64,000 nt of DNA from Hybos culiciformis (lineage: Eukaryota > Arthropoda > Insecta > Diptera > Hybotidae), in contig OZ023274.1 in NCBI GenBank assembly GCA_964007475.1, positions 27,991,090-28,055,089 on the forward strand. Reading direction: 5' to 3'. The translations under genes and the position numbers were made by a program. The notes under the pieces were generated by a model. It saw nothing but the letters and a program-made list of their open reading frames with translations. It did no database searches and was not told where the DNA came from. Positions 37,312 to 51,200 of this stretch are shown piece after piece; the stretch's first letter is position 1; the number at the start of each line of letters is the position of its first letter.

Positions 37312-39544
37312 TAAAATTACTACCTTTATATTCGTCAACCCAAAATCATATTGTCGTACTGCAAAATTTACAAAAATGAGTTAATACTTTAATACTTGAT
37401 ATTTTATTATTCGAGGAGATTTGTCCATCCGTCTGATCTTTGTTGTTATACTTTAAATGTCTTCCGAATGAGCATTATGTCTTAAGCAGCATAAGAGAAT
37501 AAAATTAAAATAATACCTATAATATCGTGACCATGAGTACACTTGTATTACAAATCACTCGTGAATACACTTGATTTATTCAATATATGAATAGTTCAAC
37601 TCAAAATAGAAACAAGTGTGAATATATGATTCATAATATTTTTTCAATACATTAGAATTGTATTGAGTTTTTTGTATCAAGTCAAATTTCTATTCGCAAG
37701 TATAGTGAATAGTGAAATATGTATTGCGTATATTGAATGCATTGGGTAATCTTCTAAGGAAATTTAATTTCCTAAAAAAAAATTAAATATTTCGTAAAAA
37801 TTTCCTAAAAATTTCCTAAAAAAACTGTTAAAAATGTACCTATACTTAATTAGATGATATTTTTTTCATTCATACGTATTGTTTTTATATTAGGCACTTG
37901 CTGCATTCATAGCATTCATAACAAAAACAAATCAACATCAAGTGGTATTGAGTAGATATTGTTGTTTTGCAAGTCAATGTAATATAAGTGTTTCTTATGT
38001 GCAAGTAGAATATGAATAGCTCATTTTTTTTTTCCTGTAATTGGTATTATTCTGTATTGAAATATTGCGAGTGATTTGTTTTTGTTTATGAATAGTATTA
38101 CGCAGTTCTCTGTTCCAAATCACGTGATATTGTAATTTAAAATGTAATTTAAAATGGAAAATAGCGTAGTACTAATTTTTTATCTTTGAAAATTAAGATT
38201 TTTGATTTGATCTGTCCTGGTTTTATTTTCACATTTCTTTTTTTTTTTTTTTTTAATATTTTCTCAAGTAATAAATCACATTTTGTGGCACAACAATTAC
38301 CTTTTCTCATTTAGTTTGTTCTATTATCATTTTTTATTATTTAGTACTTTTGATTAAAAGCAACCTGTTAGCTTTGTTTAAATCTAATAACAACCCGAAA
38401 TAAAATATTGTTACCATATTAATGAATTTTTTAGGAAGCTTAGCGAAGGTGTAATACCCGGAGTTTTAAGTTTTGTTTACTGGTAGATTGTTATGATTTG
38501 ATAAAACCTGTAAGCAATTATAAATTTAATATTTGCATGGTATGGTACACTGCTGTGCAAATATACACATAGATAATAGAACCACTCTATTTTTATACTT
38601 TTTGTTTCAACATTTTTACATTTTTTCTAAGTTTTATATTTTTTTCATTTAGACAGATTTCTAATATAACTTTTCTAAAAGTTATCATTGTGAGCGGTCT
38701 TTCAACGAAGTTTTTCTAAATTTTCGCTGTGCCGTACCAATAAAATCAAAATTCCAATATTATCTACATTCAATTGGCTTTCAAACACCATTAAAAAGAC
38801 TAAATGTAGATTTCAGAATCTTTTTTACAAAAATTTAGTTCAAACAAATTTTTTTACTATCATTCTCTTTCATTAACTTTATTTTCACTTATTAATCTTA
38901 TATTAATTTTATTCGAAAATTCTGTATTCTTTTTTTTTGTACATTGTACAATCCTAAATTTAATAGTTTAGGAATGGATAATGCGAAATCTACATTATAT
39001 TTCCCCTTCGTACAATCATTTTCATTCTCTAATCTCAATTTGAAGTTAATAAACCATTTTATAAACCTTTTCAGATTTTCTTAGATTTTCTTATTTTGTT
39101 TTTTTTTCTCTCATCATAATTACCACATAATCATCAAGTGAATAAAGGTGATAAGTTCACAGGTAATTTACCTTGAAATGTCATCTAATTTTTTTTGTTG
39201 TTTTTGTTTTGCGTTTTATTGTCATGTCTTAGCATAAATTTTTGCTTCAAAAGCATAATATTTTATGAAGCTTGCTTACTTTTTATTACTACTCTTGTGA
39301 CACGTTTTGGTCTACTTATTTTCGCGTACTGCACATAAAAATAGAATACAAAAATTTAGATAACCATACCATTCCAAATATATATTATACATAATATACA
39401 AATAAATATATATTTTTATATTATATTCCTATAATTTATACTAAAAAATGTACACTTTAGATACAAGAAAAAATTTACGGTCATTATGTTTTGTTTTCGT
39501 AATTCAATTTTAGCGTAAGTTCTTTACAGTCATTAAAAGCATTA
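37312..39544. other. A+T-rich spacer with one possible MITE
   Basis: No gene is recognised. A possible inverted-repeat element at 37550-38079 is listed separately. The remainder is homopolymer-rich. Confidence 0.5.
37550..38079. mobile_element. Possible inverted-repeat element (530 bp)
   Basis: ACAAATCACTCG at 37550-37561 recurs in inverse orientation at 38068-38079. The interior holds many GAATA(G/C) and ATTGAAT-type words in both orientations. No target-site duplication is evident, and a 12-bp inverted pair alone is weak evidence in a window this long. Confidence 0.3.
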
Positions 39545-39552
39545 ATTTGAAT

Positions 39553-39930
39553 TAGGGAGTGCAATACCGGGATCCCGGGATCTCGAAAACCGGGATCCTG
39601 CAAGTATATCTTCCGGTATTCAGTACCGGTATTAAAGTTTTAATACCGCACAATTTCGGTATTAATTTCTTAGTTATCAGGAAACATACGTGAATTTTGA
39701 TAAAATATTAACAAAAAAAAATATAATTTTTTGATGACTTCAAAAAATTTTGAAAGAAAGTTAAAAAAAACTAAAATAATAGTAGAATGAATTATTTTAT
39801 TAAAATTTTATTTTAAATTTTTTTCTTAAATAGATGTTGATTTCGGTTTTGAATACCGGGATTCCGGTATTGAAATTTTTAATTACGGAAATACCGGTAT
39901 CAATTTTTCGTTCCGGTATTGCACTCCCTA
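39553..39930. mobile_element. hAT-like MITE (378 bp) with TAGGGAGTGC ends
   Basis: The ends are perfect 18-bp inverted repeats, TAGGGAGTGCAATACCGG. They are flanked by ATTTGAAT (39545-39552) and ATTTAAAT (39931-39938), which match at 7 of 8 bases and fit an aged 8-bp target-site duplication. Both halves are packed with ACCGGTATT and ACCGGGATCC-type words, so the ends are internally repetitive and self-complementary. There is no coding capacity. The 8-bp duplication supports hAT; the T...A outer bases match a known subset of hAT MITEs that start with TAGGG. Confidence 0.85.
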
Positions 39931-39938
39931 ATTTAAAT

Positions 39939-42900
39939 GTATATAAAAAAAAAAGCGAAATGTATAGAACACAAAACTTAAAAAAATAAAATAAAAAGTT
40001 TTATTCGGATTGTTTTATTAATATGAATCAGTTAAGTCCCTCGGAATTACTTCTGAGGCCTTGAATTCAAATTCTAATTTTTTCTTTTAATTAAGTACGG
40101 AAATAATATTTAAAGAACATCCTTCATGTTCCACGATCTAAGTGTATGAAAAACAAACCATATTATATATTTTAAACTTTATTATAATTTTTGTGAAAAA
40201 GCACTTTGCATTGTAACCTGCTGTTATGTTCTTTTAATTCCAAAGATTGGCGCGTGTACCTTTTTATGATAAGATTCAAATAAAACATATTTTGATTAAA
40301 AATTTTTTTTTTTTTCTTTATTATTATTATTAAAAATGAAGGTAAACATAACCACAATAAATAGACATAAAAATTAATTTCATTTTATAATTTTTGGGCG
40401 AAATAAAAGGATCCACTAAAATTAGATTCTTTATACTTATACAGCATATTGTGAAAATAATAAAATATAAATAAATTTGAACAGAAGCTGATGCAGAAGT
40501 TCTGTTATAAATTTTTCGCTTTAATAAAAAAAAATAATAAAATAAAAACCATAACATTTGGTTTTTGATATTCATTAAAAAATTACAATTTAAAATTAAA
40601 TTTTATTTGTAAAATTTTAATCTTAATGAAAACATGAAAAAAAAAAAAAAAATTATTTCCTTTTTTTGTGATCACAAAAAAACTTCTTTTTTTCATTTTA
40701 AAATTTTACACAAATTCAAAAAATTTATCAGTTTGATCCTTTTCAAGAAAAACTTTGTTTAGTAATAGTAAACTTTCTGGTCAAAATAAATGTGATATTA
40801 TTATTTTTTATGAAGTTTGTCGTTAAGTTATGAAATATTGGGGCTAATTTACGGCTGGTCCATAAATTTTTTGCTCTATGTTATATTTAAATTCCTCTTT
40901 AAAAACTAACTATAACATATTCTTCAAAATTGTTCAATACCACTACTTTGAATTTAAGTATGTCGCGTAGGTGATTTGAATGTGCTAAATTTAAATGAGG
41001 ACATTGTTAATTATGTCATTTTATCACTTTTATTTATACATTGTTGCATGCATTTTTTTTAATTATTCAAAATTGATAATTTCATTTCAAAATGTTTATT
41101 TATATTGAGCTGTTATAAAGTGCGTGATAACTTCATAAAAGTATCGAATATTGCTATGTGTATCTTTATTATGTTTATTTTGAAACTGCGATAACAACTT
41201 AGCCAAGTTATTATAGTTTAATAAATTCCGAAATTAAAATTTAAAATTAATTTTAATTTATTTACAGGTTTTGTAGTGGTAGTTCTATTTTATATAATTA
41301 TATATTATCATTTATCCACTGTAGTTGAAAAGAAAAAAACTTATAACTTTAATCTTATCTTATCGTTATCCACAGTTTTTATCATAGATATTGTAGCTAG
41401 TCCAACATAAATAGCTCTATTTAAAAATATATAACAGTATCGCAGATTTGATCGTAGGACCAAAATAAAATTATTTATTTTTGTATTTTTAAGAAAATAT
41501 TAAACTATGCTTCAGTATTTTAATTTAATTTAAAAATAAAAAAAAAAATTAAATATTTTTAATATCATGGGATCTATAATTTAATTTTTTTTATTTTTTT
41601 TTATTTCTTTAAATAGGTACGAAATAAAATAACACGAAATTTATTTTTAAAGAATGTGCCAAGAAGTGTGTTAAATCCATTGTTTTCTTGTTAAAGCCTC
41701 TTGAGTGTTGCTTTTTAATTTTTCAAAAAGGATAACCTAATTAGAGTTTTGCAACCACAGAAGTATTCAAATTATTCTTTATATATTATATTCTGTTTTC
41801 TTTTTTATTATGATAAAGCGAAAGATATGTTAACAAAAAAAAAAATAAATAAATTTTAACATGTGTTATGGTTTTGCTACAGAAAGATAATTTAATGTAA
41901 AAATGTAAAAAGCATCTTTATCATAAAAAAAAATTAGGTGAAAAAATTTCTCAAAAAATATTATGTACACAACATAAGTGGTGGAAAGGAAATCTAAATT
42001 TGACATAAAGAATTTTGAAAATTTTTTTTTTTTATAAACATACCAGAAAATATATAAAGTATCTAAAAGTATACTTAACAAACTAGATAACAAGATAAAA
42101 TTTTTAATAGACATTTTTAAAATATTTTAGATTTTTTAAATATAGATATATGTACCTACTCTTTTTATATCAAAACAAAATTTTCCTTAATTAAATTTCC
42201 AAAAATGAAAATTAAAACTTTTTATAAGATTGTTAAAAAGTTAAAGCCCGTATTAAGTTTTTGAATTAAAAATATATATATACGATATTTATTTTATATA
42301 AAGAAATAATTATTATCTGTTTATTATAGAGATAATTTTATTTAAATTTGACATTCGACATTATGATATTTTTTTTTATTCAGGCAGAGGAAAAAACCTT
42401 AAGGATCTCAAAATAGTATTATATATTTCTTTATTTAAAAAATATGAGATTTTAAGATTTTGATTAATAAATACGTCTTAAATTGTATTTTTTTTTATAA
42501 AAGTATCTTGAATGTTATCAAGCATAATTCCTAAATAACAAAATTTTTAACTTACTTTAGACTTTTTTTCTGATTTGTAAATACTTACACACAGATCAAT
42601 TTTTAATATCAAGAAATATTAAATGATTTGAAAAACCATTAACTGAGTATAACAGAAACTACTGTCTTAAATCATACTCCTTCTTATATAATCACTCAAA
42701 TTGCATCAAAGCACCAAAATCATTATAAAAAAATTAATTGATTCTGTTACAACATATCAAAATTGAGAGCAAAAAAAATTGAAATGCTGGCAGATTACAG
42801 ATGTGCAACACAAAACATTAGAAATTTTAAAAGAAAACAAATTTTTAACAAATGTTTCATGAAAATATGAAAATGAAAACAGCGAATGAATATTATATTT

Positions 42901-45040
42901 TTTTTCAATAAGGATTTCATTTTTTTTTAATTCTTATAATTTGTTTTCGATTTTATTATAATCGTAATGAAAAATGAAACCACTGAGAATAACATGCGGT
43001 ATTTTTTTTTTAATTCTAAATGAAAGCAATAAAATTAACAAAATTATTGAATTTTGACCAAATGTCAAAAAAAAAGCAATAATAATGAAAGTAAAAACTA
43101 TTGCACTTCCTTTACCTGATCTTATCAACCAAAATAAAAAATAAGAATTATATATAAACGAAATTTTATAAATTTTGTATGTGATTATAATACAGGACGA
43201 AAAAGAATTAAGTGCTTGAATTTTGGGCAATGTCGAACGTACTTCTTACTTAAGTTTTTCAGTTTGTAAAAAATCACTTCTATATGAATAAATGCAAACG
43301 TCATTGCAGAAGGTATTCTTACTTATCTAACCTCACTCAAATAGTGATTCCACCTATTATGAGAAAATTTCGTCTGAGCTCCAAAAATAAAATAAATTGT
43401 TTGATATCCAAAGTTAGACTCGTTACCTACAACGCAATATTTTAAAGTTATCTTCGGCAAATTCTTTTTATAATTTTTATAAAAATTTATCTCAACAATT
43501 TTAAGTTTAATTTTCTGTAAAAAAATTATTTTCCCTAACTATTCATGCAAAGCAATGACGTGTGCTTGTTTTATAATTTTTACATTAATGTCAAAGGAAA
43601 TAATCGAAATAAATATAAAGAAAAAAAAAATCATTTTTGCTACCAATTTGTGTTTTTAGTGAAGGATAAAAATCTTTTTTTATACAAATAAATATAATAT
43701 GAACCTAAAGAAAAACATCTGCCCCCGCAGATTATTTGTTATTCTTTAGAAATTATTGATCCTTTTCTGAATTAAATTTTTACTGTGACGATCTATTTTA
43801 CCTTCCAGGCGTGTGCTGGTTTTAACCCAAAAAAAATATAGTTTTTTTGTTTTAATATTTTTGATTATGCAACACTGAATAAAATGAAATTTAAACTATT
43901 TAAAGATTATTATCCTTATTTAAAAAAAAAAATAAAAATAAATGAAAATTTTTGTTTTAATTTAAAATATGAGGTTTTTCGGTAATAAAAATTATTTTTT
44001 ATTATGAAGAGTTGATTGGGGAAAGTAATAAAATTTTAAAATTTGTTTTATTTTGATAAGAAAGCAGATGTAAATTGTTTATGTTGAGGAATATTAAAAA
44101 TGTTTTATATATACGTAAAGACATATATTTTAAATTCTAATTTAAAATATCTACAATTTCTTTCACATACAAAATTTATACGTAATTCTAGTTTTCTACA
44201 GTTTTTACCAAATTTCTATCTAACATGTATATTTTTGTATAAACATATTTCTGAGAAATGAAAATAAAAAGAAGATGTCCTTTTTTGGAAAATATTTAAA
44301 TGGTGCCTTATGCTTTTTGATAATAATTCGATCATTTTCTTTTTGGAAATCTTTTTTGATGTTTCGAAGAAATACAATATTTTTATTATTAATACGTATT
44401 CATTCATACATATATTATGTTCTATTTTTTTAACATACGACACAATTTCTTGTTACTTATTTGAAATGCTAAGTGACTATAGGAACATTTTAGTGTTGAA
44501 GTAACAAATCATAAGAAAATTCACAGACTTAGAGCTCAAGTCAAAGCCGCTGTTCCTTTAAATATTTTACAGAACTTCACGATGAATTAGACAAGTCTAT
44601 ATTTTACTTTTTAGTTCTATATATATATTTACATTTTAATTGCATAAGCATAGTAATTTAAGAAACATAAATTGTAGAGCGTTTGCTACTTATATAGTAA
44701 ACTTTTAGCTTACCATTTATTCGAATGATAGTGATTTTTATTATTATTTTTCTTTTATGCTTTGAAATTTTCCCATATCAAAAATAATTTATTTATAAAA
44801 GAGAATTATAATGAAATAACAAGATTTAATGGAATCTTGAATTATTAAATTAAGATTCATAGTAAAATGAATATGTCATGGTTTTTGAAAAACAAAATTA
44901 AACCTATAGTTTTCATCAAAATAAAATTTATTAGAAACAAAACAGAAATAAAAACAAAAAAAAAAAAAACAAAAAAGTGATGAAAACGATCAAACAATAA
45001 ATTCTCTTTAATTTTAACCACACAGCGGATAACTTTGAGT
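39939..45040. other. A+T-rich non-coding spacer
   Basis: No gene is recognised. The longest frames (42934-43230, 98 codons, and 41866-42114, both minus) are rich in Ile, Phe, Leu and Lys, lack any motif I know and are probably chance. Patches of somewhat higher complexity lie at 43200-43440 and 43720-43835 but are unidentified. Confidence 0.55.
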
Positions 45041-45048
45041 ACCTAAAG

Positions 45049-45769
45049 CAGTGGTTCTTAATCGGTGGTGCACGCACCCCTTAGGGGTGCGAGCTTGAAT
45101 ATTTGGGGGTGCGAAATTGTAATTTTACAAATTCACGTGTAGCTAGCAAAATAAAAAACTAATCTTAAAAATTCATTTTGGTTAGTAAATTTTTTATTCA
45201 CAACACATTTTTTAAATATGTTTGTAAATTATAAACCATAGAAACAAATTAATTTTTGTATTTTTTCTACAATTACAAAAATTCAAATGCGTTTCTATAG
45301 TGATTTTTATATTTCCTCGAAATTTTAGTTGATTGTTGCGATTATTCTTAGAAATATAAATACTGTTTCGCACATTACATTGAATAAAGATTTAAAAATA
45401 ATTGAATTTTAGTGTTGATTATTACAAGTTTGAATTTTTGTGTTGAATATTAAAAGTTAAATATTAATAATAAAACAATTAATACAAGTTAATTTTACAA
45501 GTTTAGTTGAATATTTATATTCTAATTATTAGAATATAATTTGGTACATTAAAGTCAAATTCAAAAGCTAAGCTAAAATATAGCAATAATAGATAGAAGT
45601 TTAATATTTTTTTAGTGTTTTATTAAAAAATTTAATTTAGTATAAAAAATATGTTTTGCATAATGTTTGTTTTTTAATTTATATAAGTCAATAATTTCTG
45701 GTAAGGGGTGCGAGAATATTGTTTGAAAATTTTAGGGGTGCCGGTAGCTAAAAAGGTTAAGAACCACTG
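45049..45769. mobile_element. Non-autonomous hAT-type DNA transposon (721 bp)
   Basis: Perfect 13-bp inverted ends, CAGTGGTTCTTAA, are flanked by a perfect 8-bp duplication, ACCTAAAG, at 45041-45048 and 45770-45777. The CAGTGGTTCT terminus is a widespread hAT end. Short GGGGTGCGA-type words occur twice near each end (about 45083-45112 and 45704-45742) and could be sub-terminal transposase-binding repeats. The interior is A+T-rich with no open frame of note. The element depends on a transposase supplied from elsewhere. Confidence 0.92.
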
Positions 45770-45777
45770 ACCTAAAG

Positions 45778-48129
45778 TGATAAATTAGTCTCGGTCAGTT
45801 TCTCCAATATATGTAGGTACCTACAAGTAAAATTTTAAATAGGTTTGCAATAAATTCATTGTTCTCCTTCCAGTATTAAAACATAATAACCTATATAACT
45901 TAGATTTATATTTAATGAAACATTTTTAAATTATATAAATATTTAATGGTTTAATTTTGCTGATTTTAGTAATATTGTATTTTGGAATTATGTAAATAAT
46001 TCAAATAGCAATATTGAGTCTATAATGAATATTTTTAATAGTGATAGAAACTTTACTCTTTTGGATGTTAAGAAATTTTAGTTTTCAATACTTTTGCCAT
46101 TATTCGATAGAATATTTTAATTCACGAAATTTCTTAATTCAATGGATAAGTAAAGCATACACTGAAATCATAAATATATAGTAAAAATCATTTCTAATTC
46201 TTTAATCTATTAGTTATGAGTTATGGGAATATTTTTTTGTTCATTCATAGATCGCTTTAATCCATCAACACACCCAATAAATAATATTAGCCCTCCCTGA
46301 ATATACAAAAAAAAAAGATCACTACTGGTATTTTACTTTGATTTAAACTGTTTGATAAAAGCAGCACTTTAGAAGATGTCTTTTTCATATAATTTTATTA
46401 TTTAAAAAAAAATTAAAATTAGATACAAATGAAAAAAAAATATTACTAATTTTAAACAAATTCAAATTAGTATAGTGATATTAATAAAGGAGGAACTAGT
46501 TCAAGTCCGCTTTTATGATAATTATCAAGATGTATATATTCAAATTGTTATATTTGAACTGCTTACAATAATATCATTTTCCGTCTGTACGGTCTAGGCC
46601 GAACTTAGTTTTTGACTTTGTTACTTGACACAGCGAGATATAAAACGAAATTTTTTATTTATTCGATCGCAAAATGGCTTTTACGTTGGGACTTTGAACT
46701 GACTTTTTCTTTATTAAAGAAAAAAAAATTCACTACTTTTGTGGAAAATTCTCTTAAAATGACAAAATAAGTGAAATAAAGAATTTAGAGAAGGAAGAAA
46801 TAGTGTGAATAATCGAATGAAGAGAGATTACTTATCTAAATAATTTTCTTCTTTATTTATTTATTTTTTTTAAATGTCAAAAACTACAAGTGAGACTGCG
46901 TTTCCGAAAGGACACCTTAGAAAATGTACTGAAAACTGTAACTCTATATTTTATGACTTTTGGGAACTATTACAATTGATACAAAGCTTAAAATTATGTA
47001 AATTATGTAAATAGTCTTTTATAATGAACCCAATTTTTTTTTTGGCATACAATTTTTGACTTTGAAGACATTTCCGGTTGCAAACATATACACATTGTAT
47101 TAGATGTCGATTATTAACATTAAAGTTTATTAATTTTTTTTCCATGATTTGAAGTTAATTTAATATATTTTGAATAATTTGAATTAAAACTATTCAAAAT
47201 TGATTTATCTTTGTTTCCCCGCGTTAAAGAAGCGAATAAAAAATTTAAAAAAAAAATAAAAAATTAGATTAAATAAGAAATTCCCACGATTTATTACTTT
47301 ACTTCTTTGTTTAAATATTATGATTATTTTTTTTGTACCATACATTTTTCTAATTTTTTGTTTTTTTTTAATATTTACCGAAAGAAAAATTTTTATATGA
47401 CTTTTATCAAAAAAAAAAAAAAAGTTATTAAAAAGTTATATTTAATTTTTTTCTTCTTTTTTGAATATCATCAAAATAATAATGAAAAACTACATAAAAA
47501 AGCCACACAGAATTTCTATTTTTTGTTAAGACCTTTTTTTTTTTATTATTATTATTGTTTTCATAATATGCGTGGAGTCCTAATGTGAAGTCAAGTTGAA
47601 CAACCAAACAATATTTTGTTTCTTTTGAAAATATCCAAAAATAAAAAAATAAAAAAATAAATGAAACGAAAATTGAACGATAAATTTATTTATTTTTAAA
47701 TTATTACACAAAAAAAAAAAAAAAAAAAAGAGTTAAAAAGTTATTATGATCAATTCGATCCAGATAAAAATTGTTATGATTTCTCAATAAGCCGAAATTT
47801 TATGGTCTTTTCTTTTGTTTATGAAATGTTTCATTTTATAAAAAAATAAAAAATAAAAAACATAATGAAATATAATGTGTGAATTTAACACAATTCAAGA
47901 AAGAAAAAAAAAAGTTATATGGGTTTGAAACAATTTTGATATTTGAAGTTGACATATATAGTTCTGAACTTTTTAACTTTGACCGTAGATAATCGAAGCA
48001 ACAATTCATTTTCTTTAATAGATTGACAAAAATTAATATTTATCGTACGCAACAAAACGCAAGAAAAATATTTGAAACTCGCTCCTTTTTATGTACTTTA
48101 TATTAATTTGTTCGCGTTGATTTTATCCA
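45778..48129. other. A+T-rich non-coding spacer
   Basis: No gene is recognised. A more complex patch at about 46580-46700 (containing TACGGTCTAGGCCGAAC) is unidentified. Short frames at 46951-47145 and 47307-47588 are low-complexity. Confidence 0.55.
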
Positions 48130-48275
48130 ATTTGAAGAAGAGAAAATTAATCCACTTCCCGTAATCCGATCGAGATGAAATTTGGCACATCCACTCGTAG
48201 TTGATGATAATGCATTATGGAAAAATTTCAGTTCAATTGTATTCGTGAGGCGCGGGGAAGTCGTTAAAAGTTTTG
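48130..48275. repeat. Probable dispersed-repeat remnant
   Basis: This patch contains CCGATCGAGATGAAATTTGG and GTGAGGCGCGGGGAAGTCG and is clearly richer in G+C than its flanks. Text of the form gatcgagatgaaatttggca is typical of anonymous dispersed insect repeats, such as Helitron or LINE tails. I see no ends, target-site duplication or open frame, so the class is unknown. Confidence 0.35.
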
Positions 48276-51200
48276 CCTACATTCAGTGGTTGGTCGAAAT
48301 TGTTTGTGAAATAAAATGTGAAAACATATTTTGTGAAATAAAAAAATTAGGATGAAACGATTTTCCTTATACCGCGAAATCAATTTAGTATCAGTGTGAT
48401 ATAAATGATACTAATACTACAAGTCAAAATATCAAAAGTTAGTTTTTGAGTCTTCTTATTGCAATGTGTTAGGTAAGGTGTTAAAATATAATCACCCAAA
48501 CATTTTAAGCTATCACTAATATTATCACTAACATTAAACATTACATTTATGTTAGTTTAAAAAAAAAATTTCATCAAAACCTGTTAAAAAAAAATTATTA
48601 ATTTTTTTTCTCATCCAAAGCTAGAGATATAAAACCTTATTGTTTTTATTTTCAACACTCAAATATTTTATTGAACAATAACGACAGATATCGATATTTA
48701 TTATACCAGAATGTCAAAATTATCTTTATTAATACTCTCTCACTGTGTTGCATACTGGAACTGTATAAAGAGAATGAAATTTTTTGATTCTTTTCATATG
48801 ATAATCAGCAGCGATAATGTTGATTTTCATAATTACGAATTAAGGCATACAATATTATTCTTCATTTTAATGTTATTTTATATAATATAGTATTATGGTT
48901 ATAGTGACCTATGATGATATTGTATGTGTAAAACCATGGTAAATTTAATGTTTATAAAGAAAAAAAAAAAAGAAATTATATTTTATATAATAATAATAAT
49001 TTATCAATGAACTTATCAACAAGTTTTTATCATTATTATAAGCTAACTGCTTTGACCATCAAATTCGGTATTTTATAATTATATAAGTCATCGATATTTT
49101 TGTTTTTTTAGATACATTCTTTTTTATTACCAATATTTTTGTTCTATTTTGTCAATGCGTAGTCTCTTGCTTTTTTGCAGCAGTAAGCTTATTTTACCTC
49201 TAGTTTGCAAATTTTTTAATTTTATCTTATAGAATAATAGTAGAGAGTTTCATTAAACAAATATATATTTTTTACTCAGATGCAAGACAAATATCAAGAT
49301 TTTTTTTATGATTATCAACAACTCGATCAATTTTTCAAAAACATTTTCAACTCTAACTAAACAAAAAATTAATATAATCATTGTTTTTTAATTGTTAATG
49401 TATAATCGCTGAGTTAAAAGTCTTCATTAATCCAAGGATGTAAAGATGTTAACAAAAAAAAGTAGAACATTAAAAAGGTGTGTTTTTTTTTTAACTTTTT
49501 AATTAATTTTTCATTGAAAATAATCTAATTTCTCTTATTGAGAAGGTACATAAAAAAAAATAGCCGTATGCATTTCATTTGCAATCATGCATGATGTATG
49601 TAACATTAATTCTTAAAATCTGAAAAGAAAAATAATTTTGACACGCTCAAATACAAAAAACATAATTAAAATAATTTTGCAATTCAATTTTCTCACGAAA
49701 AGTTTTAATAAAAAATTTTATATTTGTATGTATTACTCAAATTGAAGAAACACAATAAAAATGTTCGTAAACTCAAGTATTTTATTTTTACGTTTTTACA
49801 AAAAAGAAAATTTCTTTTCATTGTCATTATCGAAATTTGAACAAAATTCTGAAAGTACTAAAAGTATAATAAATATGAGACGACAGACGACTATAAATAA
49901 GATATTGTTGACTTTTTCTTTCGATTAAGATATATATGTATAATATATAAGTTGTAATACATAAAATTATTCAAATGGTTGTCATAGGTTTGGTATATCA
50001 TTTATTTTTGGATAACAACTATCAAGTTGTAAAATTTCGGTTATAAAAATTATTTCAAATTGTTTTTATAGATTTTTCCATAGTCTATTGCCACAAAACT
50101 TGAAGGGAACACTGATTATTAAAAATTTTTAAATGACAACATAATTTAAGAAATGAAAGTTCTTTTTGGCGAAAAAAAAATAATAATTTTAAGCAGAGAG
50201 AAAACCAATTTACAGAGCAGAGTTTATAGTTTAAATGTTTTTTAAAACAAATTATTATGAAAATAATGTTATTATGCGTAGCTATTAGTAAAAATGCTCA
50301 CACACGTAATAATAAAATAAAAATAATGCTTATAACTCGATATAGTCCTTTTTTTTTCCATTTTTTTGATGAAAAACAGGCCAAAAAGACAAAGTTCCAC
50401 ATGTTTTTTCTGACTGTGACTGTGACCTGTACATAGCAAAGGATAGTCTGGAATTATATCTTTTTTCTAGAGTAGTTAGGTTGACTATTAATCCTAATTT
50501 AAAATAGAAACTAATGATAGATTTGTTAATATTTTAGAAATAATTTTGTGAATTTTCTGCAAATATAAAACTCAACTGTAACCACGAGTGTATTACTACA
50601 TTTTCCTTTATAATGCTGTAAATTTTTGTTTAAATATGATATTAAAATAATAATAATAAGTTTGTTTTTATTATTTTTTAATTGTCCATTTGAAGATTAT
50701 GTAAATGCCCCCCATTTCGTAACACAACAGTAACAAAATTTCTTGTTTTTCTTTATTTTTGTGTTTTTATTTTCAGATGTTTTTAATTTTTTTTTTTTTT
50801 TATTTAAATCATGTTATTTTATACCGTTTAGCATTTATTTTGTTACATTTTCCACAATTTTTTTTTTTTTTTTTTAATTTTTTGGTTACATTTAGAGAGT
50901 TTTCTTATATAATTTTTTTTTTTTGTGGGAAATTTTTTTGTGTTTTTAAATCGTTTATTGTTTTATTTTTAATTAAATTAAATTTTATTATTTTTACAAT
51001 ATTTTTTTTTATTTTTTCATTTTCTAATTAAGATTATTATCGTTGTAGGTATATGTAGTGTATATAGAGTACATATTTATGTTATTTTTATAGCAGACTT
51101 TGTTTTGATTTCATCAAAATTTTAAATTTACCAGAAAAAATCTAATATGAATTGACAGTAATCTTATTATCGCTTTAATATCTATAATTGCGGGTCTTAT

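Noticed and set aside
42934..43230. 98-codon minus-strand frame with hydrophobic segments
   Set aside because: Ile/Phe/Leu/Lys-rich composition follows base composition; no motif or context. Hydrophobic stretches are expected from T-rich codons.
50759..51031. 90-codon frame dominated by Phe
   Set aside because: Produced by T homopolymers; not a credible protein.
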